From NCBI RefSeq assembly GCF_018304765.1, contig NZ_CP072643.1:558001-622000 (forward strand): a stretch of DNA of 64,000 bases, written 5' to 3'. Under the pieces are notes generated by a model. It searched no databases and was not told where the DNA came from. It saw only the letters and a program-made list of their open reading frames with translations. The first letter of the stretch is position 1; each line of letters begins with the position of its first letter. The DNA comes from Chloracidobacterium sp. N. GTDB taxonomy: Bacteria; Acidobacteriota; Blastocatellia; Chloracidobacteriales; Chloracidobacteriaceae. Made by a program: the position numbers and the translations under genes. Below, piece by piece: positions 26,740-36,225 of the stretch.

Positions 26740-27732
26740 ATGTCGTACTCGATTCCCCTCGAAGCCTTCGTGGCGGCGCGGGAGCGGATTGCCCCCTACA
26801 TCCGCCATACCCCGATGCTGCCAATGCCCCTGGTGCACCGTGACGTGCACCCACGCATTCACTTCAAGCTCGAAAACATGCAGGTCAGCGGCTCGTTCAA
26901 GGCGCGTGGCGTGTTCAACACCCTGCTCCAGCTCGATCCGTCCCAGCGTCAGCGCGGCGTGATTACGGCCTCCGGCGGCAATCACGGGCTGGCGCTGGCG
27001 TATGCAGCCAACCGTCTCGACGTGCCGGCCATTGTGTACCTGCCCGAACGCGCCAGCGAAGACCGCGTCATGCGGATTGCGCGCTACGGGGCCAAAGTCA
27101 TCAAGCACGGCGAAGCCTGGGACGATGCCAACGCCAGGGCGCTCGAACATGCTGCGGCGGAAGGTCTGGCGTACGTCCCGGCTTTCGACGGCGTTTCGGT
27201 CGTCGAAGGACAGGGCACCGTCGGACTGGAGATGCTCGAAGACCTGCCCGACATGGACTGCCTGCTGGTGGCCGTCGGCGGCGGCGGGCTGATTGCCGGC
27301 GTGTCGGCGGCCATCCGCCAGAAAAAGCCTGGTGTGACCATCATCGGCGTTGAGCCGGTCGGCGCGCCTTCCATGAGCAAAAGCCTGGCGGCCGGCTGCC
27401 GGACGGGCGTCCAACAGGTGCGTACCATTGCTGATACGCTGGCCCCCCGCAGTGTGAGTGATTTGACCTTCGGCGTCACGCGCCAGTATGTGGATACGGT
27501 GCACCTCATTGATGACCGCCAGATGGTCCAGGCAATGCGGTGGCTGTGGGCGGAGTGCAATCAGATTGTCGAGCCGGCCGGGGCCGCCGTGGTGGCCGCC
27601 CTGCTGGATGGCGGCGTCCCACTGGGCAAGTATGAGTGTCCGGTGGCGCTCATCTGCGGTGGAAATGCGGCGGCCGAAAGCGTCTTTGCCTCCTACCAGC
27701 AGGCCGCCGACATGCTGATGGGCATCAACTGA
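26740..27732 (+). CDS. Threonine/serine dehydratase, single-domain
   Basis: PLP fold-type II enzyme of 330 residues that deaminates threonine or serine. PLP lysine lies in VSGSFKARGVFN, substrate loop ASGGNHGLA, phosphate loop VGGGGLIAG, and SLAAG..TGVQ then TLA for the cap. The chain ends after the catalytic domain, without the ACT-like regulatory domain of biosynthetic IlvA, so it is the catabolic or serine racemase-like form. A small palindrome AGTGC-GGTTA-GCACT lies 28 nt upstream. Start ATG at 26740 has only a weak RBS. coaE follows 34 nt downstream, probably co-transcribed. Confidence 0.88.
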   Translation: MSYSIPLEAFVAARERIAPYIRHTPMLPMPLVHRDVHPRIHFKLENMQVSGSFKARGVFNTLLQLDPSQRQRGVITASGGNHGLALAYAANRLDVPAIVYLPERASEDRVMRIARYGAKVIKHGEAWDDANARALEHAAAEGLAYVPAFDGVSVVEGQGTVGLEMLEDLPDMDCLLVAVGGGGLIAGVSAAIRQKKPGVTIIGVEPVGAPSMSKSLAAGCRTGVQQVRTIADTLAPRSVSDLTFGVTRQYVDTVHLIDDRQMVQAMRWLWAECNQIVEPAGAAVVAALLDGGVPLGKYECPVALICGGNAAAESVFASYQQAADMLMGIN

Positions 27733-27766
27733 ACCCTCCCGCAAACCGTCCCGGCAAGGTAGCCCT

Positions 27767-28378
27767 ATGCTTCGCGTCGGACTTACAGGCGGCATCGCCG
27801 TGGGCAAATCCTATGTTTCCGCCCTCCTGCGCGAACTGGGCTGCCATGTTTTCGATGCCGACGACATTGCCCGGGCCGTTGTGCAGCCCGGCATGCCGGC
27901 GTTGAACGACATCGTGGACGCCTTTGGCCCGGACGTACTGGCCGCCGACGGCACGCTGGACCGCGCCAAACTCGGTCGCCTGGTGTTTGCCGACGCCGAA
28001 GCGCGGTCCCGGCTCAATGCCATCGTGCATCCGCGCGTCCACGCCGAACAGGACCGCCTGCTGCGCGAAGTCGAAGCCTGTGACCCACAGGGCATTGCCG
28101 TCGTGGATGCGGCGCTGCTCATTGAATCCGGCGGCTACCGGCGCCTTGACGTGGTGGTGGTCGTCTGGTGCCGCCCCGAAATCCAGCTCGCCCGCCTGAT
28201 GGCGCGCAATGGTCTCAGTCGTGAGGAAGCTGCCCAGCGCATCGCTGCCCAGATGCCTTCCGAAGAAAAACGGCGCTACGCCGACTTCGAGATTGACACC
28301 TCGGAAGGGTTCGAGCCAACCCGCCAGCAGGTGCTTGCCCTGCATGCGGCCCTGCGCGCCCGCGCCCTGACCCGCTGA
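27767..28378 (+). CDS. coaE: Dephospho-CoA kinase CoaE
   Basis: Last step of coenzyme A synthesis: phosphorylates the 3'-OH of dephospho-CoA. 203 residues, normal length. The P-loop is GLTGGIAVGKS, followed by FDADDIAR, IVHPRVHAEQ, and VVWCRPEIQLARLMARNGLSREEA. RBS AAGGTAG about 7 nt before ATG at 27767. The 350 nt downstream contain the nrdA promoter region. Confidence 0.93.
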   Translation: MLRVGLTGGIAVGKSYVSALLRELGCHVFDADDIARAVVQPGMPALNDIVDAFGPDVLAADGTLDRAKLGRLVFADAEARSRLNAIVHPRVHAEQDRLLREVEACDPQGIAVVDAALLIESGGYRRLDVVVVVWCRPEIQLARLMARNGLSREEAAQRIAAQMPSEEKRRYADFEIDTSEGFEPTRQQVLALHAALRARALTR

Positions 28379-28507
28379 AGCTGGCGCTCGTGGGGCAATG
28401 TCCGTCCAGCCCAGGATTTGCCTCCAGGGTTCGCCCGGGTTCCGGGCGACGGCGGGGCCTTACGCACGGTTTAACTTACGACGGATGGTAGGTTTACGGG
28501 CAAAAGC

Positions 28508-28560
28508 CACAACATCTTGTGCCGGAAGCCTTGACAAATCCGCCGCCGCCAGCCCACAAT
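28508..28560 (+). promoter_or_regulatory. NrdR-like box and sigma-70-like promoter of nrdAB
   Basis: CACAACATCTTGTG at 28508-28521 is an almost perfect palindrome matching the shape of an NrdR box. It sits 9 nt upstream of TTGACA (28531-28536), which is followed after 18 nt by CACAAT (28555-28560). This would give a 5' leader of about 160 nt before nrdA ATG at 28729. Only one box is evident, whereas NrdR sites often come as a pair about 31 nt apart. The remaining parts of 28379-28728 show no gene. Confidence 0.6.
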
Positions 28561-28728
28561 CGCGCTCGTTCACCGGGCAGGTTGCCCGGATAACTCACCA
28601 ACCAGGTAATCCTTCACGGGAACAAGCTGGCGCACCGGGGTCCGACGACGACATCTGCGGCGTTTCCGCCCATGCACGTTGACGCACTCACTGCCCTTGT
28701 TGTCCCTGCTTATAAAGAAGTCACTGCC

Positions 28729-31131
28729 ATGAACGAATCCGCTGCTGCCCGCCAAACCGAGAGCATTCCTTCGAGCATGCGTGTCAGAAAACGCAACGGC
28801 AGCTACGAGCCGGTGGATGTCAACAAGATCATCCGCGCCGTCGGACGGTGCTGTACCGGGCTGACGAATATAGACGCCTACCGGGTGGCGACCAAAACCA
28901 TCGGTGGACTGTACGATGGGGCCACTACGGCCGAACTTGACCAGCTTTCCATCAACACGGCCGCCTCGCTCATCGTCGAGGAGCCGGAGTATTCGCGCCT
29001 CGCAGCCCGGTTGCTGGCGACCTACATTCACAAGGAAGTCCGCAACCAGAACATTTATTCCTTTTCGCAATCCATCACTGCCGGTTACGACCTCGGCCTT
29101 ATCAATGACCGCGTTCGCAACTTCGTCAGCGAGAACCGGCGCAAGCTCGACGAAGCCATCTGCGACGAGCGCGATCAGGCGTTTGAATACTTCGGTCTGC
29201 GCACCGTCTATGACCGCTACCTGCTCAAACATCCCACCTCGCGCGCGGTCATCGAGACGCCCCAGTATTTCTTCCTGCGCGTGGCCAGCGGGCTGGCGCA
29301 AACGGTGGCCGAAGCCATTGAGCTGTATCAGGTGCTGTCCTCGCTGGAATACATGGCCAGCACCCCGACGCTGTTCAATGCCGGCACGCGCCACGAGCAG
29401 CTTTCTTCCTGTTTCCTGCTCGACTCGCCGGAAGATGATCTGGCGGCGATTTACCAGAAATATACGGACGTGGCGCTGCTGTCGAAGTTTGCCGGCGGCA
29501 TCGGGCTGGCCTATCACCGCGTCCGGTCGAAAGGGTCGCTCATCCGGGGCACGAACGGGCACTCCAACGGCATTGTCCCGTGGCTCAAAACGCTGGATTC
29601 CTCGGTCGCGGCCGTCAATCAGGGCGGAAAGCGCAAGGGGGCCTGCTGCGTCTATCTCGAACCCTGGCACGCCGACATCGAAGACTTCCTCGAACTGCGT
29701 GACAACACGGGCGATGAAGCTCGCCGTACCTACAACCTCAATCTGGCCAACTGGATTCCCGACCTCTTCATGAAGCGCGTTGAGGAAGACGGCCCGTGGT
29801 CACTGTTTGACCCCAAGCTCGTGCCGCACCTGCCCGACCTCTATGGCGAGGAGTTTGAGGCGGCGTACCTCAAGGCCGAAAGCGAAAAACTCTACACCCG
29901 CCAGATACGCGCCCGTGACCTCTACCAGCGGATGATGCGGACGCTGGCGCAGACCGGCAACGGCTGGATGACCTTCAAGGACGCCGCCAACCGCAAGTGC
30001 AACCAGACGGCCCAGCCCGGCCGGGTCGTGCATCTGTCCAACCTCTGCACGGAAATCATCGAAGTCACTTCCCCAACGGAAACCGCTGTGTGCAATCTCG
30101 GCTCGCTCAACCTCGCCCGGTATGTCACGGACGGCCGGTTTGACTTCGAGAAGCTGGCGCGCAACGTCCGCATCGCGGTTCGCCAACTTGACCGCGTCAT
30201 TGACATCAACTTCTACCCCATCCCCTCCACCGCCGCATCCAACCGCCGGTGGCGGCCCATCGGATTGGGACTGATGGGCCTGCAGGATGTGTTCTTTCAG
30301 CTCCGCCTGCCGTTTGATTCGCCCGAAGCGCTGGAACTCTCCACCCGCATCCAGGAAGAGGTCTATTACCACGCGCTGGCGGCGTCCTGTGACCTGGCCG
30401 AAGTGCATGGCCCGCACCCGGCCTTTCCTGAAACCCGCGCGGCCCAGGGCATTCTGCAATTCGATCTGTGGGGCGTTACGCCGCCCGATCCCGAACGCTG
30501 GAATGCCCTGCGCGAGCGCATCCGGGCGACGGGACTGCGCAACAGCCTGCTCATCGCCATTGCGCCGACGGCCACCATTGCCTCAATCTGCGGCTGCTAC
30601 GAAGCCATCGAGCCACAGGTGTCCAATCTCTTCAAACGCGAGACGCTTTCGGGCGACTTCCTGCAAATCAACCGCTACCTCGTGGAAGACCTCAAGCGGC
30701 TGGGGCTGTGGAACGAAGACATCCGTACCCAGATCAAGCTGGCCGATGGCTCCATTCAGGGCATTGCCGCGATTCCCGAAGACCTCCGGCGGCTGTACCG
30801 CACGGCTTGGGAACTGCCCATGCGGGCGCTCATTGATATGGCTGCCGCACGGGGGGCCTACATTGACCAGTCCCAGTCACTCAACCTGTTTATGGAATCG
30901 CCCAGCATCGGCAAGCTGTCTTCGATGTACATGTACGCTTGGAAGAAGGGCCTCAAAACGACCTACTACCTGCGCTCGCGTCCGGCAACGACCATTGCCA
31001 AGGCAACCGTCGCGCCGACCGCGGCCGGCACGGGCGGGAATGGCCCCGGCGCGCCACAACCCACCCCATCGGACGATGGGGCGCTGGCCTGTTCGCTGGC
31101 CAACCCGGAAAGCTGTGAAGCCTGCCAGTAA
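28729..31131 (+). CDS. nrdA: Class I ribonucleotide reductase, alpha subunit
   Basis: Reduces ribonucleoside diphosphates to deoxyribonucleotides. 800 residues from ATG 28729. An N-terminal ATP-cone (VRKRNGSYEPVDVNKIIRAV) gives allosteric activity control. The active-site barrel carries the redox cysteine in QLSSCFLLDS, N-x-C-x-E motif NLCTEI, and its partner AVCNLGSLNL; radical-transfer tyrosines are in YMYAWKKGLKTTYYLRSR. The C-terminal swinging tail ends CEACQ, the thioredoxin-reducible pair. A proline/glycine-rich linker precedes the tail. The upstream in-frame ATG at 28672 lacks an RBS; AAGAAG precedes 28729. nrdB follows 106 nt later. Confidence 0.95.
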   Translation: MNESAAARQTESIPSSMRVRKRNGSYEPVDVNKIIRAVGRCCTGLTNIDAYRVATKTIGGLYDGATTAELDQLSINTAASLIVEEPEYSRLAARLLATYIHKEVRNQNIYSFSQSITAGYDLGLINDRVRNFVSENRRKLDEAICDERDQAFEYFGLRTVYDRYLLKHPTSRAVIETPQYFFLRVASGLAQTVAEAIELYQVLSSLEYMASTPTLFNAGTRHEQLSSCFLLDSPEDDLAAIYQKYTDVALLSKFAGGIGLAYHRVRSKGSLIRGTNGHSNGIVPWLKTLDSSVAAVNQGGKRKGACCVYLEPWHADIEDFLELRDNTGDEARRTYNLNLANWIPDLFMKRVEEDGPWSLFDPKLVPHLPDLYGEEFEAAYLKAESEKLYTRQIRARDLYQRMMRTLAQTGNGWMTFKDAANRKCNQTAQPGRVVHLSNLCTEIIEVTSPTETAVCNLGSLNLARYVTDGRFDFEKLARNVRIAVRQLDRVIDINFYPIPSTAASNRRWRPIGLGLMGLQDVFFQLRLPFDSPEALELSTRIQEEVYYHALAASCDLAEVHGPHPAFPETRAAQGILQFDLWGVTPPDPERWNALRERIRATGLRNSLLIAIAPTATIASICGCYEAIEPQVSNLFKRETLSGDFLQINRYLVEDLKRLGLWNEDIRTQIKLADGSIQGIAAIPEDLRRLYRTAWELPMRALIDMAAARGAYIDQSQSLNLFMESPSIGKLSSMYMYAWKKGLKTTYYLRSRPATTIAKATVAPTAAGTGGNGPGAPQPTPSDDGALACSLANPESCEACQ

Positions 31132-31237
31132 CCCCGGTCAGCCATCCCCGTCATACCTGGCCAGGGGCAGAATGTTTCGTACTTCGGGCGGCGCGGCACC
31201 GGTTCGCCGCGCGCCTGAAATGTAAGGAGGACTCATT

Positions 31238-32236
31238 ATGTTACTCGACCCCGGCTTCAACCTGACGTTGCGGCCGATGAAGTATCCGCTGTTTTATGAG
31301 ATGTACCGCAATGCGGTCAAAAACACCTGGACGGTTGAGGAAGTGGATTTTTCAACCGACGTGGCTGACCTGCACAGCCGGTTGACACCAGCGGAACGCC
31401 ACCTCATTCACCGCCTGGTGGCCTTTTTTGCCACCGGCGATTCCATTGTGGGCAACAACCTGGTGCTCAACCTCTACAAGCACATCAACGCGCCCGAAGC
31501 GCGGATGTACCTTTCGCGGCAGCTTTTCGAGGAAGCGCTCCACGTCCAGTTCTACCTGACGCTGCTCGACACCTACATTCCCGACCTGGCTGAGCGGGAG
31601 CGCGCCTTTGCCGCTGTCCACAACATTCCCTCCATTGCGCGCAAGGCACAGTTCTGCCAGCGGTGGATGGATTCGATCTTCATGCTCGATGAACTGCACA
31701 CCCGCGAAGACCGCCGGAAATTCCTGCTCAACCTGCTGTGCTTTGCCAGTTGCGTCGAGGGGCTGTTCTTCTTTGCGGCCTTTGCCTACGTGTATTTTCT
31801 GCGCTCCAAGGGATTGCTGCACGGGCTGGCTTCGGGGACGAATTGGGTGTTCCGGGATGAAAGCCTGCACATGAACTTTGCCTTTGCCGTCGCCGACCAG
31901 GTACGGCAGGAAGAACCGGAACTGTTCGACGACGCGATGGAAGCCGCCCTGGTGCAGATGATTGAGGAAGCCGTGGACTGCGAAATGCAGTTTGCGGAAG
32001 ACCTGCTTTCGGGCGGTGTGGCCGGGTTGTCGCTGGCCGACATGCGGCAGTACCTGGAGTTTGTGGCCGACCAGCGCCTGGCGCGACTCGGCTGCGAAAG
32101 ACGCTTCTACGTCCGCAATCCGTTTCCCTTCATGGACCTGCAGGATGTGCAGGAAGTGACGAACTTCTTTGAACGACGTGTGGCGGCCTATCAGGTTGGC
32201 GTCACCGGAGAAGTCGCCTTCGACGAAGCCTTCTAG
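31238..32236 (+). CDS. nrdB: Class I ribonucleotide reductase, beta subunit
   Basis: Ferritin-fold radical-generating subunit of 332 residues. Metal ligands D68, E99, H102 and the later VEGLFFF and DESLH motifs are present; Y106, four residues after H102, corresponds to the radical tyrosine of class Ia enzymes, so this is not the Phe-bearing class Ic type. The C-terminal tail VAFDEAF would dock to NrdA. Strong RBS AAGGAGG before ATG at 31238. An intrinsic terminator follows 32 nt after the stop, closing the nrdAB unit. Confidence 0.95.
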   Translation: MLLDPGFNLTLRPMKYPLFYEMYRNAVKNTWTVEEVDFSTDVADLHSRLTPAERHLIHRLVAFFATGDSIVGNNLVLNLYKHINAPEARMYLSRQLFEEALHVQFYLTLLDTYIPDLAERERAFAAVHNIPSIARKAQFCQRWMDSIFMLDELHTREDRRKFLLNLLCFASCVEGLFFFAAFAYVYFLRSKGLLHGLASGTNWVFRDESLHMNFAFAVADQVRQEEPELFDDAMEAALVQMIEEAVDCEMQFAEDLLSGGVAGLSLADMRQYLEFVADQRLARLGCERRFYVRNPFPFMDLQDVQEVTNFFERRVAAYQVGVTGEVAFDEAF

Positions 32237-32267
32237 GGCAGAACCGGAAAGCACAGCCAAAGGGAGG

Positions 32268-32299
32268 CGCCGACCCGGAATGGGTCGGCGTTCGTTTTT
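32268..32299 (+). terminator. Intrinsic terminator after nrdB
   Basis: Nine base-pair perfect stem CGCCGACCC (32268-32276) and GGGTCGGCG (32282-32290), loop GGAAT, followed by TTCGTTTTT. It lies between nrdB and the convergent trpF, which ends at 32317. Confidence 0.9.
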
Positions 32300-32316
32300 G
32301 GCAGCCACGACCGGAC

Positions 32317-32985
32317 TCAGACCGGTTCCAGCGCCTGCCGGACGGCCTGGCAAAAGGCCTGCATCCGTCGGGCGTCTTTTCGTCCGGGCGCAGACTCCAC
32401 CCCGGAAGCCACATCCACACCATAGGGACGCCACCGCCGGATCACCTGCGGCACGTTTTCGGCAGAAAGCCCACCGGCGACAAAGCTCCCCGGAAAGCGG
32501 TCGGTCCCGGAAGTGACCGCCGCCCAGAGGCGGTCGAGCCGGGCTTCCCAGTCGGCTTCCGGTTGCGCCTTGGGGCGGTCAAACAGCAGGTGGGCGACGT
32601 TCTTTGTCTGCGCCCACAGCCTGACTTCCGTTTCTGCCGTGGCGGCCGTCACCACCACGGCGCGAATCACCGGCCGGATGACCCTGGCTGCCAGCGCCGG
32701 GGCTTCCTGCCCGTGCAACTGGACGAAATCACAACCGATGTGCGTTGCGACGGCATTGATGGCGTCAGCAGGCGCATCCTGAAACACGGCGACGGTCTCG
32801 GCGCGTCCCTGGACGGCTGCGGCAATGGCGCGCGCGGTTTCCACTTCCACACGCCGTACGCTGGAAGGGGCAAAGATCAGCCCCAGCAGGTCAGCGCCAG
32901 CGGCCACGGCCGCCTCGGCATCGGCAGGGCACGTGACACCGCAGATTTTGATGCGGACGGGCGCTGACGGCATCGCTGACAGCAT
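32317..32985 (-). CDS. trpF: Phosphoribosylanthranilate isomerase TrpF
   Basis: Third step of tryptophan synthesis: isomerises N-phosphoribosylanthranilate. 222-residue TIM barrel. General base cysteine is in KICGVT, with GADLLGLIF, FVQLHG, the phosphate loop FVAGGLSAENV, and GVDVASGVESAPGRKD all typical. It starts 9 nt after the truncated Pcs-like gene on the same strand and away from other trp genes. ATG at 32985; a second ATG at 32973 is possible. Confidence 0.93.
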   Translation of the reverse strand: MLSAMPSAPVRIKICGVTCPADAEAAVAAGADLLGLIFAPSSVRRVEVETARAIAAAVQGRAETVAVFQDAPADAINAVATHIGCDFVQLHGQEAPALAARVIRPVIRAVVVTAATAETEVRLWAQTKNVAHLLFDRPKAQPEADWEARLDRLWAAVTSGTDRFPGSFVAGGLSAENVPQVIRRWRPYGVDVASGVESAPGRKDARRMQAFCQAVRQALEPV

Positions 32986-32994
32986 CCGGCAGTA

Positions 32995-35900
32995 TCAGTT
33001 TCCACGCCGCAGCGCCAGCAGGCGCGGCAGCCGCTGCGTGCCGCCGTAGCCGGGAATGAGATGCAGCCGGATTTCGGGCTGCCCAAAGATGGCCGTCGGC
33101 TCGCTCACCGTGTAGTGACAGGCCATCTGAAACTCGTTGCCGCCCCCCAGGGCAACCCCGTTGATGGCGGCAATCACCGGCTTGTGCATCCGCTCGATTT
33201 TGCCGAAAGCCAGGTGGGCGTTGTTGGGCAGGGGCAGGGCTTCCGCCACGGTTTTGAAGTCAAGCAACTGCTTGACATCGGCCCCGGCCACGAACGAGCG
33301 GGTGCCCTCGCCGGTGAAGATGACGACTTTCACATCCTCGCGGCGCTCAAGGTGCTCGATGACCGTAATGAGTTCATCCAGCGCCCGTTCGTTGAGCGCA
33401 TTGACCGGCGGGTTGGTAATCGTGGCCAGCGCAATCCGTTGGGCGGGTTGTCCGGCTTTGGGCGGCACCACGTCGAAGTACTGCACACGCACGTAACGAT
33501 AGGTCTCAAACACGCGGCTTTCTTCGCGCAGGCGTGCCTTCTCGCGCCAGGCTTTGATTTTGTCCGCAATGTCAGCGAGCACTTCGGGGTTGCGCAGCGT
33601 CGTGGTGTCGCCCAGCGGCTCGCCAAAGAGCAGGTTCTTGAGGAAACGCCGCATGTACTTGCCGCTGCGCGTTTCAGGAAACGCCGTGACCGGGATGTAG
33701 TCCGACGGAACAGCCGTCAGCCCCTTTTCCTGGCGGACAAGTTCCGACAGCCGCCGTTCGTCTTCGGTCGTCAGCTTGCGTCCCGCGGCCGTCAGAATGA
33801 AGGCCACCGGTGTCTGTCCCTTCTCGCGGTGGGGCGCACCGATGACAATGACGTTGCCGACGACGGAGTTGGGGTTGATCTGTTTGTCGCGCAGGATGGC
33901 GCCTTCGATTTCTTCCGTGCCCAGACGGTGCCCGCTCACGTTGATGACGTCGTCGGAGCGGCCGTGCAGGCTGAAGCTGCCGTCGGCGTACTTGCGTGCA
34001 AAATCGCCCTGGGTGTAGGCCAGTGTCCCGGCCCATTTCGTCCAGTACAGCTTCCTGTAACGCTCGAAATCGCCGCGCCAGGCGGGCGTAACAGCCACGG
34101 CTTCCCGCCCGTCACCCACAGGGATCGTCGTCACGGCAAACTTCCCGACATCACCCCAGACCGTGCGCGCCAAGTAGGGATAAGGCTGCGTGATGACGAT
34201 TTCCCCTTTTTCCTCGATTTCGGCCGGGCGGTGCCGCCGGACGACGCCCTCGTCATCCGTTTCCTCGGCCACCCACACATCCCCCATCACCCACGGCAGC
34301 GGATAGGTGTGGGCGTCGGGGCGCAGGGGAAAGTCCTCGTTGGCGTAAAAGTGCGTCCAGACGATGCCGCCGTGCTCCGTGGCCCAGTAGGAGTTGATGT
34401 ACTGCCGGCAGAGCAGGTCCATGCCGAACTGCTGTACGGCAGGCGAGGTCGGCTCGGCACAGAACGTCGCCACGTGCAGCGAGGAAACGTCATACCGCTC
34501 GACATCGGCGCGGTTCTGGGCATCGCTCATGATGGCCTTGAGGAAGGTCGAGCCGGCCTTGAAGATGTTGACCCGGTAACGCTCGATGATGGAGGCGAAG
34601 CGCCCGGCATTGGGGAACACCGGCGCGCCTTCGGCCACGACGCTGGTGACCCGCGTGGTCAGCGCCGCCGAAATGAGATAGCTCTGCCCGGTAATCCAGC
34701 CCGGATCGGCGATGACATACATGACATCGCCCGGCCGCGCGTCAAACGCAATTTGCATCGTGTGGGCAATGCCGGCCACATAGCCACCGTGAACATGAAC
34801 GACCCCTTTGGGTTTCCCGGTACTACCGGAGGTGTAGATGAAAAACAGCGGAAACTCGGCGTCCACCGGCACCGGACGTGAATGCGCGTAGAGTACGGCA
34901 ATGAAATCCGCAGTCGGCAGCGCCAGCAAATCGGCTTCGGTTTCGACGGCCAACCCGCGCGCCCGTGCCGTTTCGAGCAGTTGCCGGCTGGCCGCAGCCA
35001 GCAGGTCGTGCGCCCAGTGGTCACGTTCAGGACGCCAGACAATATCCTGTCCCGTGTGTTTGACCACGATGACAGCTTCGACGCGGGCCGGCGTCGTCAC
35101 AAGCGCCTTGGCAATGGCCGTGCGAATCATGGATTTCGCCTTGGCTGACAGCAGGCGCAGTTCACTCAACCCCACACCGACGCCGCGCATGGCGTCGGCG
35201 CGCTCCACGGTGATGTCCCCGGCAATGGCTTCCCGTACGGCCCGGCAGATATGCTCGATGACGGCATCGTGGAAATGCTCACCTGACCATCCGAAGGTGG
35301 ATTTCTCCGTAAGCAGTTCCAGTGTGTTGTGAACGATGTCGAGCACGTCCGCCACCGGAACGTAATCATCCAGCGCCTTGTCGGTGTAGGCTTCCTTGTA
35401 GGGCACAATCTGCGCATTCCGGTAGCCGCCATCCGAGGTGATGACAACTCTGGCGCCCGAATCGTGGATGCGGTCACTGAGGGTTTTGGCCGAAAAACCG
35501 CCAAACACCGGCGTGTAAATGACCCCCAGCCGCTTGGCCGCTTCAGTGAAATAGATTTGCTCCATGATGTTGGGCAGGTTGATGGCGATGCGGTCGCCGG
35601 CGCGCAGCCCCAACTTCTGAAGCACCATGGCCGCCTTGACGGTCTCCAGCAGAAGCTGCTTGCGGGTAACGGCAAAGGAGACGACGGGGCCGCCCCGGCC
35701 CTCATCCAGGGACTGGTCCCAGCGGTCGCCCTCGAAGTAGAAGGCAACCTCCTCACCGTGCCCGGCAAGCACGTGGCGGTCCACTTCGTTGAAGCAGGCA
35801 TTTGTCCACGCACCGGCAAACCACCGGTAGAAAGGTGCGTCCGAGTCGTCAAACGCCCGCTTCCACGGGCTGAAATCCGGCGGCAGGTCGGGCGTCACCG

Positions 35901-36120
35901 GCGCACCGGTCGCATCGTCATAGCCCGTCCAGCGTGCGGCGGCTTCGTCGTACGTCACCCACGCCCGGTGTGCGGGGTCGAACCAGTGCAGCTCACGGCG
36001 CGCAATGGCGCCGTGGAAAGCGCCGGGGTCCTGCTGGCAGGCGGCCCGCTGGGCCTGCCAGTCAGACCGGGTACGAATCGGATTGATGACAGGGCGAGCC
36101 TGTGGCGTCGGTGCACTCAT
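32995..36120 (-). CDS. Propionyl-CoA-synthase-like fusion, truncated (ligase + partial crotonase)
   Basis: A 1041-residue protein that matches the front of the trifunctional propionyl-CoA synthase of Chloroflexus (3-hydroxypropionate cycle), normally ~1820 residues. Residues ~1-830 are an acyl-CoA synthetase with the Pcs-type insert (~290-400), P-loop YTSGSTGKPKG (~435), YWATEHGG and the C-terminal SGKYMRR lysine. Residues ~865-1041 are an enoyl-CoA hydratase with oxyanion loop SFVAGAD and both catalytic glutamates, E996 and E1016. The chain stops at ALRRGN, before the C-terminal helices of the crotonase, and the reductase domain is absent; trpF follows within 9 nt. Expected chemistry: 3-hydroxypropionate to acryloyl-CoA, if the hydratase folds. 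ATG at 36120, RBS AAGGAG. Confidence 0.85.
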   Translation of the reverse strand: MSAPTPQARPVINPIRTRSDWQAQRAACQQDPGAFHGAIARRELHWFDPAHRAWVTYDEAAARWTGYDDATGAPVTPDLPPDFSPWKRAFDDSDAPFYRWFAGAWTNACFNEVDRHVLAGHGEEVAFYFEGDRWDQSLDEGRGGPVVSFAVTRKQLLLETVKAAMVLQKLGLRAGDRIAINLPNIMEQIYFTEAAKRLGVIYTPVFGGFSAKTLSDRIHDSGARVVITSDGGYRNAQIVPYKEAYTDKALDDYVPVADVLDIVHNTLELLTEKSTFGWSGEHFHDAVIEHICRAVREAIAGDITVERADAMRGVGVGLSELRLLSAKAKSMIRTAIAKALVTTPARVEAVIVVKHTGQDIVWRPERDHWAHDLLAAASRQLLETARARGLAVETEADLLALPTADFIAVLYAHSRPVPVDAEFPLFFIYTSGSTGKPKGVVHVHGGYVAGIAHTMQIAFDARPGDVMYVIADPGWITGQSYLISAALTTRVTSVVAEGAPVFPNAGRFASIIERYRVNIFKAGSTFLKAIMSDAQNRADVERYDVSSLHVATFCAEPTSPAVQQFGMDLLCRQYINSYWATEHGGIVWTHFYANEDFPLRPDAHTYPLPWVMGDVWVAEETDDEGVVRRHRPAEIEEKGEIVITQPYPYLARTVWGDVGKFAVTTIPVGDGREAVAVTPAWRGDFERYRKLYWTKWAGTLAYTQGDFARKYADGSFSLHGRSDDVINVSGHRLGTEEIEGAILRDKQINPNSVVGNVIVIGAPHREKGQTPVAFILTAAGRKLTTEDERRLSELVRQEKGLTAVPSDYIPVTAFPETRSGKYMRRFLKNLLFGEPLGDTTTLRNPEVLADIADKIKAWREKARLREESRVFETYRYVRVQYFDVVPPKAGQPAQRIALATITNPPVNALNERALDELITVIEHLERREDVKVVIFTGEGTRSFVAGADVKQLLDFKTVAEALPLPNNAHLAFGKIERMHKPVIAAINGVALGGGNEFQMACHYTVSEPTAIFGQPEIRLHLIPGYGGTQRLPRLLALRRGN

Positions 36121-36225
36121 AAGCTGGCACTCTCCTTGGACTTGAAAAACGGAATGGCGCAGCTGGCAAAGATGCCCAAACGTGCGCCTCCCACGCGCCC
36201 CACAACCGGCGCTGGCGTGCGTTCG

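Noticed and set aside
28379-28507. Possible cobalamin riboswitch upstream of nrdA
   Set aside because: No B12-box sequence is visible, and the reductase is class I with a beta subunit, so vitamin B12 control is not expected.
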